In this document: one piece after another, positions 46,894 through 64,000 of the stretch
How the letters are laid out: each line of letters starts with the position of its first letter
Position numbering within the stretch: position 1 is the first letter of the stretch
DNA from: Limanda limanda
Lineage: Eukaryota; Chordata; Actinopteri; Pleuronectiformes; Pleuronectidae
Assembly: GCF_963576545.1 (NCBI RefSeq)
Contig: NC_083642.1
Location: 1,472,505 to 1,536,504 of the forward strand
Reading direction: 5' to 3'
DNA length: 64,000 nucleotides
Notes under the pieces: generated by a model
What the model was told of the DNA's origin: nothing
The model's input: the letters and a program-made list of their open reading frames with translations, nothing else
Database searches by the model: none
Translations under genes and position numbers: made by a program

Positions 46894-49800
46894 TGTGGAT
46901 GTTTCGTACACAGAGACTACTCAGCCTTTTAAAGTCACGGAAACGCATCATTCCAAAACTGTCGTCTGCGGCTCCACATGATTAATAGCTGCAAGTTTTG
47001 TTTTTCTTTCCTGTGAAATGGTTAAATCCTATTTGGAAACTATAATTCATCCTGATAAAGAAAATTGAATTCCTTCTTTCAGCCTTACAATGAAATGTTG
47101 TTCTTCTGTACACAGAAATACTGATCAGATAAGTCATCGCTCTGTTTCCTGATAAAGATAAATCATTTATGTTAAGAGTGTTTTTTGAATGTTTTATAAT
47201 TTTATATGCCTACAGCTCAGCAGAAGAGCAAATGAACATGTAATGGACAGCGTCTGAATAAACATAAAAGTAATGCTGTAAATTAAAAAATACATCTGTA
47301 ACAAAACCCACGACAGCATAAAAACACTTTAATAATTGAAATTGTTTGGTTTGAAAACTTTTAAATGTGTTAAAGTCATATTAATCCTCAAAATAGCTGC
47401 AAACAACATACACACAACAACAAAAAGATATGACAACTAAAAAACAAAGAGTCACGTCAGCACTTTATAAACTAATCTTTTTTTTTGATTAATTAATAAT
47501 TTATTGGTAACTTAATCTTCCGGATAAATGTTGTGGAGCTGAACTCTAAGTGACATATATTGGAAGGATGAAAAAGTGCTTCACTGCATTTAAGAAAATG
47601 CATTTAGTCACTTTACAATCAGTTCTACAAATGTCTTTGCTGTTTCAAGACAGTTTATAAAATGAATTTTACTATCATGAATTCTTTGGGAATATTTTGT
47701 TCTTTTAGTCTCTAATTTTGATTTGAACGTGTGAACAGATTTTTTTATAATACTCAAGGGCTTGTGCTTTATTTCAGGGGTTTTGTTCAGATGAGGAAAA
47801 CCTGCAGCTCACACTGAATATTTCTGTGTCAAGAGTTTAAAGAGCGAGATCAGGTGATTAGAGATGTTGGAGGCGGATAATTGTACAAACCTCCGTCAGG
47901 TGGTGTCTGTCTGACCCGGTCCTTTTTCATTATCCACCGAGCACCTGATAATTAAGGTTCGTGCCCCCCCGCAGTGCGAAGTGGAAACCAAAGAGCACGG
48001 ATTCAGGGACGAACTCTGAATCCTCACAGATCCTCAGACTTGTAACCTGCTTTTCCTTGAAGAAAATCCAATGAACTCATGAATCTCATTAAAGACAAAT
48101 GATGACAAAAAAAAAAAAAAACTTTCACAGTCATTGTGTTTATCAAAGAGGAAGATGGAGGTTTCTGCCAGGAGGGGGGGGTGTGAGCCTTTCCACAACA
48201 TCAGGAATGCAGAGCCACATGCTCACCCAGTGGAAGCTGCTGTTTCCACTCCTGCAAGCTGCCAAGTATTTAAAATAACTTATAAGTGAGTCATCATGTA
48301 TGAGATTTAGTTAAAATAATAATGTAATATTGTACATTTCCCCATTGGCCAGACCAATAAAGGACTTCCGATCTAATCTAATAGTTTCCATGGCAAAAAT
48401 TCATTCTTTACAGAATCGTTAACCTTTATTTTACCCCGTAGCTTTTTCATAAAACCAATGATCCTTCAGGCAGAGTTTCAGCTTTTGAAGACAGACAAGG
48501 GACCACGAGACAAATTCTTCTGCTCGATTCAACTTGGTGCCGGCAGGGAGTCACGTCCAGCTCCAGGGGAGGTCGACTTTACTCAGTCTGAGGACTGATC
48601 CTCCTCTGAGCTTTCAAATTATTCTGTTATTCTCTGATAAAAATCCACCTTATCTTCCCACATTATGCCTTGAAACCTCAGTTGTATTATTTAACGTGAC
48701 ACTGGGACCGTGGCATTATCATTACATTAGTATTCAGTGGCCGGCCCACGGATCTATTCTCCAGCAGTGAGCTGACGCTGAGCTAAATGTCAGATATAAC
48801 GTGTAATCAGAGTATTATTCTCTCCTTCCTGCTGCATGTATGGACGCTGATGAAAGGCAATTTACCACCAGGCCGGACTGAGCCTGGTTTACTTCTTCAT
48901 CTTCTCCACCACCCGCGTCTCTTTGTTTGTTTGTAGGAAAGATCACACGTAAACAACTGAACAGATTCCCATACAATTAGCTAGAAGGATGGGATGTGGG
49001 TCAGGGAAGAACCCGTTAAATCATGGTTAAAATTATTCAATAGTTATTACTGGTTGTGACTGTTGGAAAAGTGGTTTATAAATGGATTTTTGTGCAAATG
49101 TGCTGCAGCTGTTTTTCTGTTAATGGCTCTAATCTAAACACACTAGTAAATGATCTATTTTCTCCTAATAAATGCTTTAATAAACCCTTTACAAATGGTG
49201 CTTTTCAGAAAATATCTATTTCCAGATGTTTAATCTTTGGCTCTGACTTGATTACATGTTTTAAAGTTTAACTATAGGGATCAAGCAATGATACCTCGAG
49301 ATCACACTCGTGAAAACATCACTTGTTCAGCCACTGGTCATGCATTAACAAATCTCTGTTTCTCATTGGGTCACTTAACATGAAAGCAGCAGCTCTGGTC
49401 CGACACCATGGAAACCCATCAATTTAGCAGCGGGATCTGTCACTGTACTCAACCATCAAAGACATTCCCTCTATTATTCTCCTCTTAAGAGGCCTGCGCA
49501 AGAACTGCACGATAAGAGCTGTACACAGGCTTAATGATGGAGGTGAGATGTTTACCACTCGCCATTTACTCCGGGATGAAGCACATTAGCAATTTAAAGG
49601 AGATCACATTTTCCTGCAGGTTTCAGCTCCGAGCCTGTAAATCAGGTCGGACATGTTTCTCTCTCAAACACACAGACAGTCAAAAAGAATCATGCCGACA
49701 CGGATCTGAACAGCAGCTTGGATTATTGTGTAATCTGCTCCGACAGCCGTGGAAACTAGCACCTGAATCTTCCTATTTAAAGCAACACTGTGAAGCTGCT

Positions 49801-52800
49801 TTCAGATTCACCACTGAACTCCCGAGACCCTCTGGGGTTTCTCCACAGGGGCTTCATGTGTGAACCGCAAATGTCAGAGTGGGAGCCTCGGGAGTTTCTG
49901 TGGACTTTCTCCGTCTGGCCTCCTATTATAGAGTCAGAAGAAACTCAGCAGGATTCCCCACGAGCGACCGGGGGGTTGGATATCGCCTTAATCATGCCAC
50001 AGAAGCAAAAATGAAAAATATCTTTGCAGGAAAGAGCGATGTCACACATGTAGAAGACACACACACAAAGATGTCAAGAGTGGTGATGAGAGTGGTGTTG
50101 ATGTGCCGTAAATCACGTGATCCCTGCAGCAGAATTAATAAATTATATAGAATTACGGATTAATACCACCACCCCCGACCACCTGAATCCAGCATCAACT
50201 CACTGGACCTGATTCTGACAGTTGAAGATTCGTCTCTTAGTCAGTTCCACAAATATTCTTTCTATTCTAAGTAACTGAACTAATTTCAAAGCTGCTGTTT
50301 TTAGCCGTAGGTGGAAAGGTCGCCTCACAGCAGGAAGGTTCTGGTCGTCTTTGCATGTTCTCACCTTGTCGGAGTGGGTTTCCTCCCACAGTCCACAGAC
50401 ATGCAGATTAGGTTCAGGTTAAATTGGAGCCTGTAAATTGACTGTAGATATAAAAGTGAGAGTGAAAGTTGAGTAGTGTTTTCAAAAGTGCTCGTCGGCC
50501 ACTGGACCCTCTCGTGTTGCCTACGTGCCCTTGTGCAACTTCTGAAGATGCATTACCTGCACGACTGATAATCATCACTAATATGTTGCCCAGTGTTGTT
50601 TAATTTTGTGTTATTGTGAATGTTTCTTACTGCAAAATGGTCACAAAGCCTTATTTAAGTGTGTGCTTCACTTTTCTCCAGCATGGTAATTTTGTTAATT
50701 GCTGTAATAATGTCCTCAGAAGCAGTTTAAGGACCAAACTGCAAATCCTGACTCATTCTTTCATGTTGAATTTGATCTTTACTCCACTCAAAGCTCGGAG
50801 ACGTGTTTATTTGCACCACAGGGCGACAGGAAATGGTGCGACTCTCCAACAGAGCACGATCAAGGCGGCCTCATCACAGAGCAGCACTTCAGCCTCTTCT
50901 CTTATCTGTAAAAGGGATGATAGCTGTCAAGGCGGCGCTTGAATTCCTTCCATTTAATTATCCAGTCATAGTGACATCGATTCTTTTCTCTCAACAAACA
51001 CAACTACAGTTCTGATTAGTCATCTTTGATTGAGTCGGTTTATGTTTTGCACTGGTCTCCTGGTTTAGTAAATAACAGGATAGGGCAGATTTCTAAACTT
51101 TGCCAGTGACACAAACCTGAATAACATCCTGTATCTACAGTATTTGTTTGTTCATAAATCATCGGTGGCTGTTGTAGACAAAGATGAGAACCTACTCGCG
51201 TCTTCAGCTGTGAGATGTAAACAAGAACCTGATGCTCAGTGTCCGTGAGGATCCTCAGTGCAGCTCAAGAGTCCTCGAGTCAAACTCTTGAGTCTCAGCC
51301 AGCCGTGGCTTTTTTATTAGCATCAGCTTTTCTGCTCTGAGATTCTTCGAGTGTTTTGTTGAGCCACAGTCAAACACACGCTGTCTATTAATAGGGAGAA
51401 GAGGAGCGGTTTTATTAGCTTATTATTTACGGTATGAAGTAATGAAAGATATAGAAGACACTGGGATTTATGGAAGAGAGAGCCAGTGCGTGCACAGGGC
51501 CAAAGGACGTTCACACTCACATGTGACGGGACAGGATTCATGCAGAAAGATGTCATGGTTCACACCTCAGACTCTGAATCCGTGGGACCTCCATCAAACC
51601 TGTCTATCTATAGAAAGATGCTGTTACATCTCGCCTGGATAGCTAACATTATTTATTATCATTTCACTCCGTGTTTCTTGTTTTATTTTGGTAACCTCTG
51701 TCTCTTCTCTTTTCAGAGCCCACATCCTGTCAGGTTTCCCTCCTGTGTCATTACTTGCTCCGCCCTAATGTGCCTCACCTGTGTGTCCTGTCCTTCCCTG
51801 TCTTCATGTGCATATAGTTTGCTGTTACAGTGGGAGGAAGTGGAGACACTTCCCTTACTTCCTCACCCGGCTGGACTACGACTCACTCCTGGGGAAGCAG
51901 GTGAAGAGCGTGAGACTGTGCAGGATTCTGGCTCTCGTCTTTACCTACAGTCTATGACATCTTCCTGCACACACCCAGCAGTTTAAAATTCAAACCTACC
52001 TTCTGAGTTTATTCCGAACCATCAATAATGTGATTAAATGCTTTAATTTTAAAGTTGTTACCAATCATTGCAGGTTTAAGAGCCTAATTTAAAACTATAG
52101 CTGTGTCTCAGGGGCCTCATCCTCCGGAGGTTACATTTGAAGACAGATTACATTATTTCTTTCTGAGCATTATTGCAAACCGGTGAGAAAGTTAAGTGCA
52201 GCCACATAAAACTAGCTAATGATGCAACAGCACAGCAGCGACTGGGAAAAGCTGCAAATCAGAAGATTCTCCTCCGTAGACTAGACCACGATGAGCCAAT
52301 CAACAATAAGTTAGTTTGTATAGTTAATAAATTATATCTTGTACCAAAGCAAAACAAACATCATGATCATTCTCCTTGCAGCACTTCCTTGCTTGTTGAC
52401 CACATGCGATAAGGCCCTAATGGTTGCCATAGGAACTGCTAATCATCGTCTTAACCCGTCCCTCCCAGAAGCCGAGGAGACACCCTGTGACTAACCTCTG
52501 CACGAGCCTCCAGTCAGACAGTGCAATTACTTAAAGCAGCTATTTACGTGCACATTAAACTGATGTGATCTAGTGGCCTGGATTTTATTAGACACCCGCC
52601 TCCTTTCGGCGGCCGGAAGAAATTAAGTAGCAGGAATGTAAACGTATAATTGTCGGCTGAGTAACTGTCGCTCAAGATAAACTGTCAACAGACCTGTGTG
52701 TGGGGGGGGGCGGGTGATGACAGCAGTTTGAGTGGAGCTGGATGATGGTGTTGATGTTTTTCAGTGTAAATCCAAATTAAAATCCTGTTTGCGTCAGTGG

Positions 52801-55684
52801 ATCCTCATTAAAACGCTAAAACCAAACCTCTCTTCTGCATCTTCTCAGTTGCACTCACCTCATCGTTTGCTTTAATTACTCATAGATATAATAAGAATAA
52901 ACTGTATTTGAACTAAATTTATTTCAAGCAACTTTTTTTAATAGCTTTATTGGCAGTTACTTGGCAACAGAATATGATTCAAAGTTCATCCAGGGTAATT
53001 TTCCTTTGTGTGTATTTGGAAAGTTAACAAGTGTTTGCTGTTTGATTTCAGAAGCACAGGTAAAAGGAGGTGATTAACGCCTCAGTAATCAGATCGGCTG
53101 TCATTTATTCTCTGTTTGTTTTCAGTCTGTTCTGCCCGACCCACCCCCCACCCCCCCCCCGCCCGGCCCACCGCCTCCATTAGCCACCTGTCTGACAGCT
53201 TGACGCAACAATGTTGACGAGGCGTGTGCTATGTGACATGGAAGAAATTCAACCTGCAGCTGATGTCACCTTGAAATCACATTGACTACTGAACCAGAGA
53301 CAATTACACAGCGCGTCTTTCCCCCCCGGGACCTACGGGACAAGTCCACGTTCATTGTGATTTAAACGTGAACAGATTCAGGATGAGCTGCGTGTTGGAG
53401 CAGAAGCTGAAGCGATGTAGAGATGTAGAAATTAGGAACGCAGTAGGTCGAGGGGAAGCCTCGAGATTAATAAGAAGATGGAGGTGAAATGGATCTATTG
53501 GCACTAGAGTGTTTCATCTAAATTGTTATTTTATTTAAACATAGAATGGGCCCTTTAAATTTAAATACTTTATAATTACATCAGGAACGGGTCCTCTCTA
53601 CGGAGGACCCATGTTTTTTACAGTAGCCCAAACTGGACCAACTAAACCTTTGAGTTGTTATGACAACAGAAGGTTTTGACCTAAGAGAGATTGAGTTGAA
53701 AGTGGCTTCCAATCATCCAATTGAGAAACCACTGGAGCACGTTGAGTGGGGTCATCTGGTCGTAAGGACAGATAGAACCGGGCATCATCAGCATAGTGAC
53801 GGTAGCGGATGTGAGCAGATACTCTCACCAAGGGAGAGGGTTTATATTACAAAGACCCTGAGGTACCCCTTAGTTAGTAAAGGGACAATAATGGCTACGG
53901 AACATGTACCTTTGCTTGTAGAATAATTTTATTACATGCACCTGCAGAGCTGGCCACTGCGTCGACGGATATAAAGACACCACAGAAGCTTCCAACGCCT
54001 CAAACAGTCAACGATCATTAGAAAGGCACACACAGCAAATCGAAAGTTACTGCACCATACAGCTGACCCGCTACATTTAAAAAAAAATACTTGATAATAC
54101 AACTACAGCTGCACTTACTACAGCAATTTACGGCACAAAAATATTAGAATTTGACATCTACTGTATTTCTCATTTTCGTTTCAATGAGTAAAACTACTGC
54201 ACTTCAGGCTCTTTTCATTCATTAAACACCGTAACACAAACACATGTCCATGCAGAAGCACTATGTAATTCAGCCTGAGTTACAAAGAAAAAGACGGAAT
54301 ACCTGAGTAAAGCAACACTGTGATGGAATGATAAATAAAAATAGATATTAGAAGATGCTGACACAGGCCACCAGTAAGAATCAAGAAGAGGGTCCCCGCT
54401 GTTTGTCCAGGAGAAAAGAATCAGTCATTATCAACACTGATTGAACTGCAGTGGCGACTTTAAACCTTGGTGAGGCACTTGCGGTAAATGAGCCGTGACA
54501 ATGACTGAACTAGCAGGAGTCTTTCCTCTGATTCACAGGACAGGGCTGGAGGCCGCCGCCCACTTTGGGATCAGGGTGCGCCAGCTGTTTGTAAATCTAT
54601 AGAATTCTTCATAGTTCTAATAAGCTAACTAATGATTCAATAAATTAGTTGAGGGATATTTGGGGATTTGCTTTGATGGTAAAGACTTGAATCGGGTGCA
54701 AGTCACTAATGAGCTGTTAGACTAACTCAGGGGTTTTCAAAATAAAAGTTGGGTAAAGGGGAGAGGTGCAGCCAATGTTCCAAAAATTCCACAAAATTCC
54801 CAGACTAATTCAATATGAGAACTAGCTTGTGTGATGTAACCCCCTTTGAACAAGTTAGGCATGAACATATTCAATAAGCTTAATTTAGATTATAACTAAG
54901 CTAATTATGAAGTTGCCAACAGCTGGTGCAACCAAATCCAGATTTTTGTGTTAATCTCTACATAAAAGAAAAAATGCTTGTTCTACTCTTAGATATAGGA
55001 TGAAAAAAATATAAACTGTATGTATCATAAAGAATAAACAACATGCCAGTGGGATACACATTCATAGTTTCCCACCCAAGCCACATATTTTTGAAACGTA
55101 ATGTATTTTATATTTTCTTTAGCTTTGTTTGCATATTTTTCTGTCTCTGCTTTTATCGAACAGCACAATGGCAAATATTGAGAACACTGTAATGGTGACA
55201 TTAGAAAGGACTGGACTGCTAGCAACTACCCAGATGTGTTTCACGATACAATCAGAAGATGTAAAAACAGTAAATGCATCAGTCGGTGGAACAGTTTTCC
55301 ATTGTTTTTTTGCAGCATTTTCCCATTAACATCAATATGATGACATTTATGAGCTTTTCTCAAATGTTGATGGTCAGCGGTCCAGCATGCTACTAATAAA
55401 ATACTGACATTCTTCTCCTTGAAACTCGAACCAGAGGCAGAGCTCCGATCAGACCCCTTGCTGACGGGGATCCAGCTACAGTATATGGCAGCAGCGAGGT
55501 AATAGCTTGCACATCGTGCCTCTGAGAGCCTGTGATATGTTTTGGAGGAACAGAACACGAACAGAAGAAGAAACACATTGTTCACTACTGCGACGGCAAA
55601 GACTCCAGAGACATACTGCTGAATGGAAAACAGAACAGCCTCAGTTAGCATAGTATCGTATGGGATGGAGTGGTCTGCATCCGC
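46894..55684. other. Intergenic region between mul1-like gene and vwa5b1
   Basis: About 8.8 kb without a supported gene. Open frames are short, without recognised domains or splice context. It includes a tail-like piece at about 48330-48385 (ttccccattgg ... aataaaggac) resembling the 3' end of fish LINE elements, a dispersed-repeat piece at about 50330-50460 (gggtttcctcccacagtcca), and homopolymer runs (A at 48106, G at 48174 and 52702, C at 53141). Confidence 0.5.
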
Positions 55685-62055
<6,371 letters not shown>

Positions 62056-63120
62056 CTGAAACATCACAGGAACAAGATCATCCCCTAATTAGTGTTTATG
62101 GTTGACATTGTTTCCACATCTTCTTTCCTAGGATTGGAATTTAAATCATTTGACAAGATGCATGTGATAAGAATACGTTTTCAAAGCATTCCCTGTTTAT
62201 ACCTCAATCCCAATATGCTAACTTTGCTAGCTATGTTATTATAATGTCATTTATAGTGATGTCATCGTGACGTTATTTGTAGCATATGATGATCCGTAGA
62301 TCATATCTCTAATCTTATTGGTTGCAAAAGTTATTCAATCATTTCACTATAAGACATAATTTTGTGACTTCATGTCATGATGACGTCATTACTCCCATAT
62401 GATTATTAAAGATTTTGTTCAACCTGTATAATCTTTAAGTTGTATATAAATCCTATAAAATGCAAAGACAGCACAGCATTTATTTTAGCTGTGGATGACG
62501 TAATATCCTTACTTTCCTCTTGACGTAACTTGTCATATGACATATATAGAGTTTTACGATCGAGATCATCTTAAGATTGTGTCTCTATTTTTGCGGACTT
62601 GCCTGTAAAATGTGTTTTTCTCGTAACCATTTCTTGTCGACCTTGACCTTTAACCGATCAGCTCCAAAAAGTGAATCATCCGGAAATAAACTCCCGAGTA
62701 ATAATCCAAGTTTGGGAAAAATAAGTCCGTGCATTGTAGAGTTGTTTTGGAAAACTCACAAAAACACACAAACACACAAACACGTGGGGTAAAAACAATA
62801 CCCTGCTTCCGGCTCTGCTGGCACACAAAGCTATAAATCCATTATGATGGTTTCAGTTTGAATAAAAAAGGTAATTTAATTGCCTCAGTTCCTCTATTGT
62901 TACTTTCATTTACTTATTCATGTCACATCATTTTAAAAGAACAGTTCTGGGAACTCATCGCTTTCTTTGTGACATTTCGACGAAGAAATCAATGCCACTC
63001 CTTTGTTCGTCCATTAAATATGAAGCTACAGACAGAAGCCACTTAGCTTATTATAAAGCAATTTCAATCAATGTCAGAGTTTTGGGGATGCAACACATAA
63101 CGACTAGGATTTCATTTTCA
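62056..63120. other. Upstream intron or flank of vwa5b1, no gene seen
   Basis: AT-rich sequence without recognisable exons. The remaining 5' exons of vwa5b1 are expected further right. A short aacacacaaacacac tract lies near 62761. Confidence 0.45.
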
Positions 63121-63788
63121 ACTCACTTTATAATAAAGAGCTGAATACGTTCAAACAAAGATGATGGCTTTTTAAAATCATATGACAACTTTTCTGAATG
63201 TTTATCACTTTAAAAAGATCTGGATCAGGTCATAATTCAGGAAAAAAATGAAATTTATAAGAAATAAAATCCCCTTAATTTGAGGAAAAATCCAGATTCA
63301 TCATTAAAAGGGATTTAAATCTGTTTCCTTCATACAAGTTAAAGGAACAGTTTGACATTTTGGGAAATTTGCCCCAAAACTTTACATGAGAAGATAAATG
63401 CAACTCTCATATCTATTAATTTCCTTTAAAAATGACTTTAACGACACAATATTGTCACGTAACTCTAAAATAATCAAATTGGCATATTTCATGAATCAAG
63501 AATGAAACTGCTCCTTTAAGTTTTTATTTCCAGAACTTCAACGCTTATGTGAAACAAGCAGATTAGCGATAGATTATCAACTCACTTTATAATAAAGAGC
63601 TGAATACGTTCAAACAAAGATGATGGCTTTTTAAAATCATATGACAACTTTCCTGAATGTTTATCACTTTAAAAATATCTGGATCAGGTCATAATTCAGG
63701 AAAAAAATTAAATTTATAAGAAATAAAATCCACTTAATTTGAGGAAAAATCCAGATTCATCATTAAAAAGGGATTTAAATCTGTTTCC
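63121..63788. repeat. Interrupted direct repeat
   Basis: The unit 63121-63327 (ctcactttataataaagagc onward) recurs at 63583-63788. Between them sits the second copy of the 60485-60731 repeat. The rest to 64000 shows no gene. Confidence 0.8.
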
Positions 63789-64000
63789 CATCAGTTTGTT
63801 CCTGCTTCATTTTGTCTCCGTCTCCAGATTCACAGACACACACTGCGGTTAATAACCTGATTTAATTTTCTCCGTTCAGTCGAGGTTCCATATCAGCTCT
63901 GTATAATATGATATCTGTAATAGCTCTACGCCCTCAATTTAGGATGTGAGGCAGCAGTGGGAAATTGACCTGAGTGAGGAGCTAAGTAATGACCGATGGG

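Noticed and set aside
53660..53926. 88-codon frame between mul1 and vwa5b1
   Set aside because: No recognised domain, no splice context and ordinary base composition.
46894..55684. A camk2n1 gene, expected between mul1 and vwa5b1 from the human order
   Set aside because: I found no frame resembling this short protein; it may lie elsewhere in fish.

Overview
The window is vertebrate DNA, almost certainly from a teleost fish. The reasons are fish-type FISNA-NACHT-LRR (NLRC3-like) genes with the 40-residue N-terminal repeat exons typical of fish, introns with GT-AG junctions, hAT and Tc1 transposons, long TG/CA and TATC microsatellites, and the mul1-vwa5b1 neighbourhood. All calls come from reading the sequence; no search was run.

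Bases 1-45455 are a tandem array of three closely related NLR units (A: 1 to about 8240; B: about 14370-25680; C: about 32100-45455). Each gene model is: a short start exon, one to three symmetric 120-nt repeat exons, a C3HC4 RING exon, a 1.8-kb FISNA-NACHT exon, and two or three LRR exons of about 174 nt. The B exons sum to an exact open frame of 931 codons plus stop. A enters the window already past its start exon. A and C lack the terminal exon seen in B, and C also lost one LRR exon through a crossover between its second and third LRR exons. The three NACHT exons are open and keep Walker A and Walker B, so all could make protein. The RING places a likely ubiquitin-ligase module on an NLR receptor.

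Between units A and B, and again between B and C, lie minus-strand exons of a myosin heavy chain tail pseudogene that was duplicated with the array. A GAACTGG-rich element with a small open exon-like frame is also present in four copies. Mobile DNA has entered mainly units B and C: a hAT nested in a hAT (21856-23650), another hAT (31066-32016), a 579-bp solo LTR present twice because it was duplicated together with an NLR exon (32732-33310 and 33535-34113), a decayed Tc1 element (about 37331-38857) and a 2.4-kb LTR-type insertion (40573-42949).

From about 45456 the DNA is single-copy. A mul1-like gene (mitochondrial E3 ligase) at 46010-46893 keeps exon 1, exon 2 and the last 23 codons. It has an in-frame stop and frameshift at the end of exon 1 and lacks everything between, so it looks like a pseudogene or a misassembly. 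Bases 46894-55684 hold no gene that I can support. The last seven exons of vwa5b1 run on the minus strand (62055 to 55685) with consistent splice phases. Its intron between 57748 and 59820 carries a 1.3-kb TATC-type array. mul1 and vwa5b1 point towards each other, as I recall for human 1p36.12. Bases 62056-64000 show only intronic or intergenic DNA with repeats.
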